DNA of 64,000 nt from Chryseobacterium sp. 6424 (GTDB lineage: Bacteria; Bacteroidota; Bacteroidia; Flavobacteriales; Weeksellaceae), in contig NZ_CP023540.1 in NCBI RefSeq assembly GCF_003692615.1, positions 2,232,001-2,296,000 on the forward strand. Reading direction: 5' to 3'. This document shows positions 1 through 8,235 of the stretch, one piece after another. The notes beneath the pieces are model-generated. The model had not been told where the DNA came from and searched no databases. It was given only the letters and a program-made list of their open reading frames with translations. A program made the position numbers and the translations under genes. How positions within the stretch are numbered: position 1 is the first letter of the stretch; the number at the start of each line of letters is the position of its first letter.

Positions 1-1233
1 TTTGGCGTACAGAAAAACAAAGCCGAAAACAAAGCCTGGTACAGCGACAGCATGATTAAGGCTACATCAGAAGATGGCCTGAAGTTCTACCGAGACATGG
101 GTACGCTGAAAGACGGGTATGAGAAATATTACAAAGACAATTTCTTTATGACCGAGGTGATGAACCACCCCAATTATGATGAATTCTGGCAGAAAAGAAG
201 CCTGCTGCCACACCTTAAAAATGTAAGACACGCTGTGATGACCGTAGGCGGGTGGTATGATGCCGAAGACCTGTTCGGGCCTTTAAATATTTATAAAACC
301 ATTGAAAGAACCAGCCCAAAAGCCAAGAACACCATCGTGATGGGACCTTTCTCACATGGCGCGTGGGCACGCGAAACCGGAAAGCACTTCCACAACGAGG
401 TTTACTTTGGCGACAGCATCGCAACTTATTACCAGAAAAATTTGGAAACAAAATTCTTCAGTCATTATTTAAAAGGAAATCCCAAAGCCGACGCCGGTTT
501 ACCCGAAGCCATGATGTACGATACCGGAAAGAAAGAGTGGAAAGAATTTGATGTTTACCCTCCCATAAATGCCAAAAAAGTCAATTTTTTCTTAGCCGAC
601 GGCACACTGAAAGAAAGTGCAGGCAATTCAGTATCCGAATATTACAGCGATCCGCACAATCCGGTTCTGAGTTCAGATAAAATCAAAGACTTCAACGGTT
701 TCACGCCCCGGAATTACATGAGTGAAGACCAGCGGTTTGCTGTTGGGCGTCCGGACGTAATTACTTTTACAACCGATGTTTTAACAGAAGACATCACTTT
801 CGCGGGTGAAATTTTGGCTAAACTTAATATTGCTTCTTCTTCAGACGACGCGGATTTTGCCGTAAAACTTATCGATGTTTACCCAGAAGATTTTAAACCG
901 GCGGAAAAGAAAGACGGCGTCGTTTACGGAAACTACCATCAGATGGTACGCAGCGAAATAATGCCTGCAAGATTCCGCAACTCACGCGAAAAACCGGAAG
1001 CGCTTGTTCCGAACCAAAAAACTGCGGTGAACTTCCGTCTGCAGGACGTTGTGCACACATTTAAGAAAGGTCATAAAATCCAGATTCAGATTTCGAGCAC
1101 CTGGTTTCCGCTGTTTGCTGTAAACCCTCAGAAATTCATGGATAATCCAAATTTCGCCACCAAAGAAGATTACACAAAAGCGTTCATCAAAGTTTTCGGG
1201 GACAGTTCTTTGGAGGTGGATGTTTTAAAATAA
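1..1233 (+). CDS. CocE/NonD-family (S15-like) hydrolase, C-terminal part
   Basis: The reading frame is open from base 1, so the start lies upstream of the window. The family comprises serine hydrolases that cleave acyl, ester or peptide bonds (cocaine esterase, alpha-amino-acid ester hydrolase, glutaryl-7-ACA acylase). Visible family hallmarks are VGGWYDAEDLFG, which should carry the catalytic Asp, and GPFSHGAW, which should carry the catalytic His. The nucleophile Ser would be in the missing N-terminal part. The last third, from the VTFTTD-like stretch on, has the look of the beta-rich PepX C-terminal domain. The gene ends at a hairpin terminator shared with speB. Substrate unknown; secretion cannot be judged without the N-terminus. 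Confidence 0.85.
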   Translation, partial: FGVQKNKAENKAWYSDSMIKATSEDGLKFYRDMGTLKDGYEKYYKDNFFMTEVMNHPNYDEFWQKRSLLPHLKNVRHAVMTVGGWYDAEDLFGPLNIYKTIERTSPKAKNTIVMGPFSHGAWARETGKHFHNEVYFGDSIATYYQKNLETKFFSHYLKGNPKADAGLPEAMMYDTGKKEWKEFDVYPPINAKKVNFFLADGTLKESAGNSVSEYYSDPHNPVLSSDKIKDFNGFTPRNYMSEDQRFAVGRPDVITFTTDVLTEDITFAGEILAKLNIASSSDDADFAVKLIDVYPEDFKPAEKKDGVVYGNYHQMVRSEIMPARFRNSREKPEALVPNQKTAVNFRLQDVVHTFKKGHKIQIQISSTWFPLFAVNPQKFMDNPNFATKEDYTKAFIKVFGDSSLEVDVLK

Positions 1234-1280
1234 CTTGTAATCTCTATTTGCACTTCTAAAGTGTAAATTATAAGACCATA

Positions 1281-1312
1281 AAAAATGCTTTCCCTGACCG
1301 GAAAGCATTTTT
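1281..1312. terminator. Bidirectional terminator between hydrolase and speB
   Basis: Perfect 13-bp inverted repeat (AAAAATGCTTTCC and its complement) around a 6-nt loop, A-rich on one side and T-rich on the other. It sits between convergent genes, so it can end transcripts from both sides. Confidence 0.9.
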
Positions 1313-1341
1313 TATGGATGCTATCTTCGAGCTGGAGCAAG

Positions 1342-2196
1342 CTATCTTTTTGAGATATGATGGTAAGCCAACATTTTATAATAAAGTTTCGCCGCAAGGA
1401 AAGCACTTGGCTTGGCCATTGGCGAATCCATCAGTTCTACGATATCGAAGGCCACCACATTGCATTTTTCGAAAACTTTTTTCAGGAGTTCCAGCGTTGG
1501 ATACCATTGCAGGCCGCCCGGTTCCGGTGTTCCGGTGGATGGCGCGATTGATGGGTCGAACGCATCAAGATCGATGGTGATGTACACATTCCCAGACACT
1601 TTTGCCAGCACATCATCGATCCAGTTTGGGTTAGTCGCGATTTCATGCGCCCAAAAGCATTGCTCTTCATTCACATGTTCCATTTCCTCGGCATCCATAG
1701 AACGTATTCCGACCTGAACGAGATTGTGTTTTTTGCTGGCTTCATAAACCGCACAGGCATGATTTGAAGTTGATCCGTGGAATTCAGGTCTTAAATCGGT
1801 GTGAGCATCAAGCTGAAGAACAGTTAAGTTCTCATATTTTTCACCCACAGCACGAATCGAACCGATGGAAACTGAATGCTCACCACCGAAAAGCGTGAAA
1901 AGTTTGTCCTCATGCTTCAAAAGTTCTTTGGTTTTTTGGTAAACCGCTTCCGTCATCGCTTCCGGCGTGGAGTTTTCGGAAACTTCGCCTGCCAGATAAA
2001 CACCTTCCAGATAAGGTTCGGTACGGGTTTCGATGTCGAAAAGCTCCATATTCTCAGAAGCATCCAGGAAAAGTTCCGGGCCTTTATCGGCTCCTTTGCC
2101 CCAGGTCGAGGTTCCGTCATAAGGAACCGTCACGAGCATCACTTTTGAGTTTTCCAGGGTGGCGTTTTCTTCCGGAATTCCTGCGTATGTCTGCAT
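1342..2196 (-). CDS. speB: Agmatinase (ureohydrolase)
   Basis: Hydrolyses agmatine to putrescine and urea in the cytoplasm, the second step of the arginine decarboxylase route to polyamines. The 284 residues match the ureohydrolase fold. The binuclear Mn ligands are all visible: GGEHS (His107), DAHTD (Asp130, His132, Asp134) and DLDAFDP (Asp209, Asp211). The partner enzyme, arginine decarboxylase, is on the same strand 1.3 kb upstream, separated by two plus-strand genes, so the two are not one operon. A TATCTTTG -7 box lies 36 nt upstream of the start. Agmatinase is preferred over arginase because of the speA neighbour. Confidence 0.9.
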   Translation of the reverse strand: MQTYAGIPEENATLENSKVMLVTVPYDGTSTWGKGADKGPELFLDASENMELFDIETRTEPYLEGVYLAGEVSENSTPEAMTEAVYQKTKELLKHEDKLFTLFGGEHSVSIGSIRAVGEKYENLTVLQLDAHTDLRPEFHGSTSNHACAVYEASKKHNLVQVGIRSMDAEEMEHVNEEQCFWAHEIATNPNWIDDVLAKVSGNVYITIDLDAFDPSIAPSTGTPEPGGLQWYPTLELLKKVFEKCNVVAFDIVELMDSPMAKPSAFLAAKLYYKMLAYHHISKR

Positions 2197-2231
2197 TTTG
2201 ATTTTTAATTTAGATTGAAAATTTCAAAGCT

Positions 2232-2239
2232 CAAAGATA
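2232..2239 (-). promoter_or_regulatory. -7 box of speB
   Basis: TATCTTTG on the minus strand, a full match to the Bacteroidota TAnnTTTG element, upstream of the agmatinase start. No clear -33 element seen. Confidence 0.6.
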
Positions 2240-2319
2240 AAAAACAGATTGTAAATGAAAGCCATTTTCGCGGCTGGATAATTCCGGGAAAATTCTTAAC
2301 TTTAGTCAAACCTAAAAAG

Positions 2320-2529
2320 ATGGAAACGAATAACTTTAGTAACGATTCAACCAACTGGATTTGGGGCGTTTTCTACTACAACAAAAACGATAAGCGGATT
2401 TTTCCGCCTAAACGACAGCCCTGGATGGGTTGGACTGTGAATTTCGCCAATTGGAAATCCATACTTGCTTTGGTGGTGGCATTAGCTTTTTTCTTTGGTT
2501 TGATCTGGTTCATCGAAGCAAACCAATAA
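2320..2529 (+). CDS. Small DUF5808-like membrane protein
   Basis: About 69 residues starting at the ATG at 2320. A longer in-frame reading from 2215 would cover the upstream promoter-like region, so I prefer the shorter form. The N-terminal half has the W-G-[VI]-FYYN...D-R-IF-PK...GWT-NFAN pattern of DUF5808, a short domain of unknown role. It is followed by one hydrophobic segment (about residues 47-66) at the C-terminus. It is probably anchored in the inner membrane with the domain in the cytoplasm. Function unknown. It stands alone, followed by the HAD hydrolase with its own promoter. Confidence 0.75.
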   Translation: METNNFSNDSTNWIWGVFYYNKNDKRIFPPKRQPWMGWTVNFANWKSILALVVALAFFFGLIWFIEANQ

Positions 2530-2563
2530 AATTTTCATCTTAAAAATTTCAGAGCGCTTTTTC

Positions 2564-2571
2564 TACCTTTG
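2564..2571 (+). promoter_or_regulatory. -7 box of the HAD hydrolase gene
   Basis: TACCTTTG, a full TAnnTTTG match 14 nt before the ATG, implying a very short leader. Confidence 0.6.
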
Positions 2572-2585
2572 CGCAAATTCTGAAT

Positions 2586-3245
2586 ATGCCTTTAAAAGCG
2601 ATACTCTTCGACATGGACGGGGTGATTGTAGACACCGAACCGCTGCACCGCAAAGCCTATTTTAAAATGTTCGAGGACCTGAATATCTCGGTTTCTGAGA
2701 AACTTTACACCAGTTTCACGGGTGCTTCTACACAGAAAGTCTGCACGACACTTGTTGAGAAATTTAGTCTGAATTCTACACATGAAGAGTTAGCTTCGAT
2801 AAAACGCCGATATTTTAAGCATTACTTTGACCATGATGCGGATTTTGATCTTCTGCCGGGCGTTAAGGACCTTATCGAAAACTATTTCGACAACGGCCTG
2901 AAAGTTATCCTGGCTTCCTCCGCGCACATGAACACCATCAACTGGGTCTTTGAAAAGTTCAGGCTTGAGAAATATTTTTCGGGGAAAATCAGCGGTGCCG
3001 ACTTGAAGGAATCTAAACCTCATCCCGAGATTTTTCAGCTAGCCGCAGAAATGGCCGGCGAACCAACAGAAAACTGCCTGGTCATCGAAGATTCTACGAA
3101 CGGCATTATGGCGGCACACGCAGCCGGAATTTTTTGTGCTGCCTACAAAAGTCCACATTCTAAGGACCAAAACTATGAACTGGCCAATATCCTGGTGGAG
3201 GATTTTGCTCACCTGAAGTTACCGAAAATCCAAAGGTTTTTCTGA
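2586..3245 (+). CDS. HAD-superfamily hydrolase (beta-phosphoglucomutase-like)
   Basis: A 219-residue cytoplasmic HAD subclass IA phosphatase or phosphomutase. Motif I is DMDGVIVDTE near the N-terminus (nucleophile and acid/base Asp), motif II the SSAH stretch, motif III the Lys of KPHPEIF, and motif IV VIEDSTNGI (Mg-binding acidic residues). The four-helix cap lies between motifs I and II. Family members dephosphorylate sugar or small phosphoesters or isomerise beta-glucose-1-phosphate; the exact substrate cannot be read from sequence. Monocistronic with its own -7 box. Confidence 0.85.
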   Translation: MPLKAILFDMDGVIVDTEPLHRKAYFKMFEDLNISVSEKLYTSFTGASTQKVCTTLVEKFSLNSTHEELASIKRRYFKHYFDHDADFDLLPGVKDLIENYFDNGLKVILASSAHMNTINWVFEKFRLEKYFSGKISGADLKESKPHPEIFQLAAEMAGEPTENCLVIEDSTNGIMAAHAAGIFCAAYKSPHSKDQNYELANILVEDFAHLKLPKIQRFF

Positions 3246-3350
3246 GGCTGCAATGAAAGAAAGCTGTAAGGAGAGGTTGGGCGCGAGCGAAGCGAGCGCC
3301 GAAAAAGCTATTTTGTAAATCTTCGGAAGCAGAACCGCCTGAAATTCTAG

Positions 3351-3413
3351 CCCCGATCTTAACGGCATCCTTTTGCGGAATGCAGTGCAGTAAAAGATAC
3401 AGTGGAGAGCGGG
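3351..3413 (+). repeat. Intergenic element, copy 1 (GGCATCC...GATAnAG family)
   Basis: Holds CCCCGAT, then CGGCATCCTTTT, a short imperfect hairpin, then AAAAGATACAGTGGAGAGCGGG. The same blocks in the same order surround a perfect hairpin at 36399-36480, so the two copies define a dispersed element. It is non-coding and lies between the HAD gene and the speA terminator. I recall similar blocks in intergenic regions of other flavobacteria but could not check whether they match a named RNA family. Confidence 0.55.
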
Positions 3414-3425
3414 ACAAAAATTGAA

Positions 3426-3450
3426 AAGGAGCAACCCGCGGCTGCTCCTT
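3426..3450. terminator. Bidirectional terminator before speA 3' end
   Basis: AAGGAGCA and its exact complement TGCTCCTT around a 9-nt loop, flanked by A-rich and T-rich sequence, between convergent genes. Confidence 0.75.
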
Positions 3451-3454
3451 AATT

Positions 3455-4846
3455 TTAATATCCTAATAATTTCAGTACATCTTCCGGCCGCTGTTCCTCG
3501 CGGAAAACTTCATACGTAAAGTTGCCTTCTTCGTCTTTATTGATGAGAATATGCTTGGGCTGAGGCATCAGGCAGTGGTGAACGCCGCCGTAACCGCCGA
3601 TCGTTTCCTGATAGGCGCCGGTATGGAAAAATCCGATATAAAGCGGTTTGGTGTCACTGAAAACCGGTAGATAAATCGCGTTGGTATGCTGCTCGGAATT
3701 ATAATAATCATCTGAATCGCAGGTTAATCCACCCAGGAAGACACGTTCGTAGGTATCTTCCCAGCGGTTCAGCGGCAACATGATAAAGTGGCGCGAAATG
3801 GCCCACGTATCCGGCAGAGTGGTCATGAAAGACGAGTCGATCATATTCCATTTTTCCCGGTCGTTCTGGCGTTTTTGTGAGATGATTTTGTACAGGTTCC
3901 CGCCACTCTCCCCGACCGTAAAACTACCGAATTCGGTATAGATATGTGGTTCTTCAACGCCTTCTTCCTCACAGAACTTTTTGATCTGCGATACGATTTC
4001 GTTTACCATATACTGGTAATCGTAATCGAAATTCAGCGAGGTTTTGATTGGGAAACCACCACCAATATTGAGTGAATCTACTTCTGGCGCAATCTTTTTC
4101 AGCCTGGCGTAAACGCGAAGACATTTGTAAAGTTCGTTCCAGTAATACGCGGTATCTTTTATCCCGGTATTGATGAAGAAATGCAGCATCTTGAGGCGCG
4201 CATTGGGGTGGTCCGCGATTTTTTGGCTGTAATACGGGATAATATCTTTATACCCGATACCAAGCCGCGAGGTATAGAATTCAAATTTCGGTTCTTCTTC
4301 GGAAGCGATTCGGATGCCGATATTGAAAGTGGTATCAATGCTTTCGGTAAGCTTGTCAAGTTCCCGGTAATTGTCGAGTACCGGAATGATATTCTGGAAA
4401 CCACTGTTGATGAGTTCTGAAATTTTATGCAGATAATCATCAGTCTTGAATCCGTTGCAGATTACTTCGACATCTTTATCGTATTTTCCTTTGTCGTAGA
4501 GCGATTTTACGATATCCATATCGTACGCCGACGAAGTTTCTATCGAAATATCATTTTTCAAAGCCTCTTCAAGTACAAAGGCAAACTGGCTGGATTTTGT
4601 GCAGTAGCAGTAACGGTAACCTTTTTTATAATCATTCTTCTCGATGGCTTCTTTAAACCACGCTTTCGCACGCTGTATATTGGTAGAGATTTTCGGGAGA
4701 TAATTAAACTTCAAAGGGGTGCCAAACCGTTCTACCACATCCATCAGAGGTATATCGTGAAATTGCAGTGTATTCTCCGAAACATTAAATTCTTCTGTCG
4801 GGAAATACAAAGTCTGGTCGATAAGTTCTGAATATTTAATTTTCAT
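3455..4846 (-). CDS. speA: Arginine decarboxylase (PLP, alanine-racemase fold)
   Basis: Converts arginine to agmatine, feeding agmatinase. The 463 residues are shorter than the roughly 630-residue E. coli SpeA and fit the compact form found in Bacteroidota. The PLP lysine is probably the Lys of YCYCTKSSQ near residue 85. A Gly-rich phosphate-binding stretch (LNIGGGFPIK) and the C-terminal CDSDD element, which supplies active-site Cys and Asp residues in this fold, are present. Diaminopimelate or ornithine decarboxylase are alternatives of the same fold, but the length and the agmatinase neighbour favour SpeA. No clear promoter box was found. Confidence 0.85.
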   Translation of the reverse strand: MKIKYSELIDQTLYFPTEEFNVSENTLQFHDIPLMDVVERFGTPLKFNYLPKISTNIQRAKAWFKEAIEKNDYKKGYRYCYCTKSSQFAFVLEEALKNDISIETSSAYDMDIVKSLYDKGKYDKDVEVICNGFKTDDYLHKISELINSGFQNIIPVLDNYRELDKLTESIDTTFNIGIRIASEEEPKFEFYTSRLGIGYKDIIPYYSQKIADHPNARLKMLHFFINTGIKDTAYYWNELYKCLRVYARLKKIAPEVDSLNIGGGFPIKTSLNFDYDYQYMVNEIVSQIKKFCEEEGVEEPHIYTEFGSFTVGESGGNLYKIISQKRQNDREKWNMIDSSFMTTLPDTWAISRHFIMLPLNRWEDTYERVFLGGLTCDSDDYYNSEQHTNAIYLPVFSDTKPLYIGFFHTGAYQETIGGYGGVHHCLMPQPKHILINKDEEGNFTYEVFREEQRPEDVLKLLGY

Positions 4847-4946
4847 TCTAAAAAAGTTGTGGTATTTAAATGTTAAAAACAGTGTTGAAAAATAAACTGC
4901 AAAATTGGTGAAAAAAGTTGGTTTCTATAAGCTAATCTCGGAAAAA

Positions 4947-5579
4947 TTACCCCATCGGCTGATGACCGACAAATACAACGAGTTCTCCCCCCGAAAACTG
5001 CACGCTTACTTTGTCTTTCAACGCAAAATTTCGTGTACCAATCCTTTTATCCACCGATAAATCCTCCCCATTAAGTTCCCAGTTCAGCCCCTCCGTCTTG
5101 ATATTTGAAGCTACCGAAACCGGAAATAGCGATACCAACCGACCTTTCATCTCCGTTAAAACTAAATTTTTAGGCGCAAAGAAATAACGCGAAAATTCAT
5201 CATAGAATGTAATGTCTAATGCATCCTTGAAAGCCAGTGCCGTATGCAGATTCCCCAAAAAATGATCCATCTCGCCACCGCTTCCGCCATATACATCCAC
5301 GGTTTTATACCCACGATAGAGGATGATTTCGAGTGATTTATGAAAATCGGTCTTATCCTGGTCGGGCGTGTAAATAAATTTATCCTGAGCCAGTGACTCA
5401 TCGGTGCCGCTGTGTGAATCGAAATCCCCGGAAATAAACGCCAGCTTCTTCAGAGGGAAACCCAACTTCTTCAAATAATGAAATGCCCCGTCGGAACACG
5501 CGATCAAACCATATCCTTCAAAATTCGGGATCGTACTTGGTGGTACCCCATTAATGAAAAGCAGCGCTTTATCGTTCAT
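4947..5579 (-). CDS. thiN: Thiamine pyrophosphokinase
   Basis: Transfers pyrophosphate from ATP to thiamine, giving thiamine diphosphate. Characteristic motifs: SGDFDS, DQDKTDFHKSLE and the GGSGGEMDH loop in the N-terminal half, then the beta-rich thiamine-binding half. I start it at the ATG at 5579 (MNDKALLFING); an in-frame ATG ten codons earlier would lie deeper inside the upstream gene. The chosen ATG overlaps the last codons and stop of the cobalamin adenosyltransferase gene, which points to translational coupling in a two-gene cofactor operon. Confidence 0.88.
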   Translation of the reverse strand: MNDKALLFINGVPPSTIPNFEGYGLIACSDGAFHYLKKLGFPLKKLAFISGDFDSHSGTDESLAQDKFIYTPDQDKTDFHKSLEIILYRGYKTVDVYGGSGGEMDHFLGNLHTALAFKDALDITFYDEFSRYFFAPKNLVLTEMKGRLVSLFPVSVASNIKTEGLNWELNGEDLSVDKRIGTRNFALKDKVSVQFSGGELVVFVGHQPMG

Positions 5580-6138
5580 TCGGATTCCAGTATTCTTCTT
5601 TCTCGCCATATGTTTTAGAAACGTATCGGGCCAGCATGAACAGGTAATCTGAAAGGCGGTTGAGATATTTGATGAGTTCCGGGCGTACTGTTTCGGTTTC
5701 GTTCAGAAAAACAAGGCTGCGCTCGGCCCGGCGGCAAACCGTTCGGCAGATATGCAGCGAAGTGGCCGCTCTTCCGCCACCCGGCAGAATGAAAAACTGC
5801 AAAGGTGCCAGTTCCGATTCATACGCATCCATCCAGCTTTCTAGTTCTTCAATCTCTTTTTCAGAAATCATTAAAGCAAGTCTGGATTTTCCGTTCGCCA
5901 AAGTTAGCTTATCGGTTGGTGTAGCAGATTCTGAACCCAAAGTGAACAGATCAAACTGGATTTTTTTTAACTGACTGATGACTTTCTCATCTTTAATTTC
6001 AGCCTTTGCAAACCCTATGAATGAATTAAGTTCATCAATGTTTCCATAAGATTCTACTCTGGCAGAGGCTTTTGATACGCGCGTACCGCCATACAAAGCG
6101 GTTTCGCCCTTGTCACCGGTTTTGGTGTAAATTTTCAT
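5569..6138 (-). CDS. Cob(I)alamin adenosyltransferase, PduO type
   Basis: Transfers adenosyl from ATP to cob(I)alamin to make adenosylcobalamin, the cofactor of methylmalonyl-CoA mutase and others. 189 residues; the N-terminal KIYTKTGDKGETALYGG ATP-binding stretch, the ESYGNIDELNSFIG motif and the C-terminal CRTVCRRAERSL helix are diagnostic of the PduO (MMAB) class rather than CobA. First gene of a two-gene operon with thiN. No promoter box was recognised in the gap to the next gene. Confidence 0.9.
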   Translation of the reverse strand: MKIYTKTGDKGETALYGGTRVSKASARVESYGNIDELNSFIGFAKAEIKDEKVISQLKKIQFDLFTLGSESATPTDKLTLANGKSRLALMISEKEIEELESWMDAYESELAPLQFFILPGGGRAATSLHICRTVCRRAERSLVFLNETETVRPELIKYLNRLSDYLFMLARYVSKTYGEKEEYWNPNER

Positions 6139-6302
6139 CGGCTTTACTTTGATGTAAATTTAAGGATTTTAAAGATAGCTGTAAGGCTTGCATTAATGCG
6201 CATTTTGAAAAGTTTTGATCGTAAATTTGACTATTGCTGTCATATTTTTAGAAATTTCGGCCTCTCGAAATTTTTCGTAAATATTCAGGAAATTTTCTAG
6301 CT

Positions 6303-7145
6303 TTAGCTAAAAGCCTCTAGTACAATCGTCCAGAGGTCACGATTATAACTCCTGAAGAAATTTACATGCCCGATCTCTTTTTCTGGCGATTCGCTGACGC
6401 GGATTTTACGGTATTGCTTTTTAAGGTTCGGGTAACCTTTATTCATCAGGCTTTCCATCCCTTTCATGGTTACCCACGTATCATCTTCCGCATAAACGAC
6501 CAGGGTTTTCTGGTGCAGATCATCGGAATAATCGCCGGCACTTTTAGCAAAAAGTCGCCCCGTGGATTTGCGGTGAATAACCAAGGTTCGCCAATCAAGC
6601 GCTACCCCTTTTGGCAGAGATTCGCCTAAACCGAACCATTGTGCCGGAAAATATCCTAAGATTGCCGTAAGTACGGGCAGCAGCAAACCAAACCCGAACA
6701 ACCCGAGCATGGCTATCCGAAAATTAAGATTCCGGAAGTACGCATCTTGGGTGGCCACAAATACAAACTTATCAAACATCGTGGCGTCAGGATTCATACC
6801 CAGGATTAGGGCGCCAACAGAATGTCCCAAAAGATATTTCTGATGATTTTTGTAATGCACCGCCACATATTCCGTCATGGTTCTAAAATCCTGCGCGCCC
6901 CAAATCCGCATGGAAGCCTCAAAATTCTTGATATTAGCAGGTTTCGATTCGCTAATACCACGGTAATCGTAGGTGATGACTGTAAAGCCGTTCTCTGTCA
7001 AATATTTTGCGAAACCGAAATATAGTTGTTGCTTGACACCGGTAGCGGAATTTATAAGCAATAGTTTCCCGTGAGATTTTTCAGGCTCGAAAATCTTCAC
7101 GGAGATAGGTGCGCCACCAGCAGAAATAAGGACGAGTTCTTTCAT
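6303..7145 (-). CDS. Alpha/beta hydrolase (COG4757-like)
   Basis: 280 residues with the alpha/beta-hydrolase plan: YDYRGISES after strand 4, the nucleophile elbow GHSVG, Asp in YAEDD-W and His in the late GHVNFF stretch give a complete Ser-Asp-His triad. A hydrophobic stretch in the cap region (FRIAMLGLFGFGLLLPVLTAI) could contact a lipid substrate or membrane. No signal peptide, so probably cytoplasmic or peripheral. Substrate unknown. It lies downstream of rbsK, behind a hairpin terminator, so probably separately expressed. Confidence 0.75.
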   Translation of the reverse strand: MKELVLISAGGAPISVKIFEPEKSHGKLLLINSATGVKQQLYFGFAKYLTENGFTVITYDYRGISESKPANIKNFEASMRIWGAQDFRTMTEYVAVHYKNHQKYLLGHSVGALILGMNPDATMFDKFVFVATQDAYFRNLNFRIAMLGLFGFGLLLPVLTAILGYFPAQWFGLGESLPKGVALDWRTLVIHRKSTGRLFAKSAGDYSDDLHQKTLVVYAEDDTWVTMKGMESLMNKGYPNLKKQYRKIRVSESPEKEIGHVNFFRSYNRDLWTIVLEAFS

Positions 7146-7156
7146 TTTAAAATAAA

Positions 7157-7181
7157 AAATTCACTTCTGAAAAGTGAATTT
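7157..7181 (-). terminator. Terminator downstream of rbsK
   Basis: AAATTCACTT pairs with AAGTGAATTT around a 5-nt loop. On the minus strand it is followed by a T-rich tract that runs into the next gene's start region. Confidence 0.75.
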
Positions 7182-7242
7182 AAATATCATTAGACCATTA
7201 AGGGCATAAAAAAGTTTAAACTTTATGTTAGAAACAGTTTTT

Positions 7243-8136
7243 CTATTCTTCATCAAAATCTTTCAGGTAAGGCAAACCACTTTGCGACCCACGGTTCTTG
7301 GTCACTTTTAAAGAGACATCATTACCAAACTGCACACAATCATCAATGGTGTTGCCGTGGCACAGCGCAATCGCAAAACCTGCGGTAAAAGCGTCGCCCA
7401 TGCCCATCTTGTGAAGCACCGAATCGTGGTCGTTGCGCTGGTATTTCATCTCCGAGCCGTTATAGTAAGTGGTGGAATTAGAATCATCGCGCACGAAAAG
7501 CCGGTTCGGGAATTTTTTAAGGATTTCCTCTCGCTGTTCTTCCCCAAAAACAGTGGTTAACTCATTACTTTTGGCCACGATAAAGCTGCTGGCCTCAATC
7601 ACCTCTGTGGAGAGTTTCTTCGCCGGCGCGGCATAGATGCCTACTTTTACGTCGTACCGTTTTGCAAGACTTACCGCAAACTCCACTGTTTCCATCGGAA
7701 TCTCGAGTTGTATAAGCACCAAATCAGCGGATGCAAAATATTTTTCGGCTTCAGCGACATGTTTTGGCCGTAAAAAAGAGTTCGACGCGGGTACTACGAC
7801 GATGGAGTTCACACCTTCGGACGAAGTGACGTAAGCCGTACCTGTAGCGGCATCTTCTGTTTCTGCCACGAAGCCTACATTTACCCCTTCATCCACCAAA
7901 TTCCGGAGAATCTGCTGCCCAAAAGGATCCATACCTACAGACCCGATAAAATACACGCTGGCACCAAGGCGCGAGGCTGCCACTGCCTGGTTGGCCCCTT
8001 TGCCCCCAAAAAAACTTTCGGCTTTTTCTGCCATCACGGTTTCGTTGGGTTTGGGAATATGGTCTGTACTGAGGACCAAATCAATGGACGAACTGCCTAC
8101 GACTATAATTTTGGGTTGCTCGGTGGTGATTTTCAT
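7243..8136 (-). CDS. rbsK: Ribokinase (PfkB family)
   Basis: Phosphorylates D-ribose to ribose-5-phosphate in the cytoplasm. 297 residues; N-terminal GSSSIDLVL, the GGKGANQAVAASRLGA substrate-binding signature, and the C-terminal PfkB signature around GDAFTAGFA with the catalytic Asp. The usual GAGD anion-hole sequence reads GMGD here, with the catalytic Asp kept. Other PfkB sugar kinases cannot be fully excluded, but GGKGANQA is typical of ribokinase. No ribose transport genes nearby. A TAGTTTTG -7 box sits about 52 nt upstream. Confidence 0.8.
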   Translation of the reverse strand: MKITTEQPKIIVVGSSSIDLVLSTDHIPKPNETVMAEKAESFFGGKGANQAVAASRLGASVYFIGSVGMDPFGQQILRNLVDEGVNVGFVAETEDAATGTAYVTSSEGVNSIVVVPASNSFLRPKHVAEAEKYFASADLVLIQLEIPMETVEFAVSLAKRYDVKVGIYAAPAKKLSTEVIEASSFIVAKSNELTTVFGEEQREEILKKFPNRLFVRDDSNSTTYYNGSEMKYQRNDHDSVLHKMGMGDAFTAGFAIALCHGNTIDDCVQFGNDVSLKVTKNRGSQSGLPYLKDFDEE

Positions 8137-8187
8137 GTTGAACGGTTAATTAAAATAATCTGCCTGATAAAATGGGATGTGGCGTAA

Positions 8188-8195
8188 CAAAACTA
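8188..8195 (-). promoter_or_regulatory. -7 box of rbsK
   Basis: TAGTTTTG on the minus strand, matching TAnnTTTG, in the gap upstream of ribokinase. Confidence 0.45.
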
Positions 8196-8235
8196 TTCTT
8201 TTTCTAAGAGAAACAAAAATCTTCGCAAAAGCGCG

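Noticed and set aside
215..451. Minus-strand open frame inside the first hydrolase gene
   Set aside because: Lies fully antisense to a gene with clear catalytic motifs; arginine- and cysteine-rich shadow composition and no family resemblance.
3160..3434. Two minus-strand open frames over the HAD gene end and the following gap
   Set aside because: They cover a repeat element and a terminator, have no recognisable protein pattern and overlap a real gene end.
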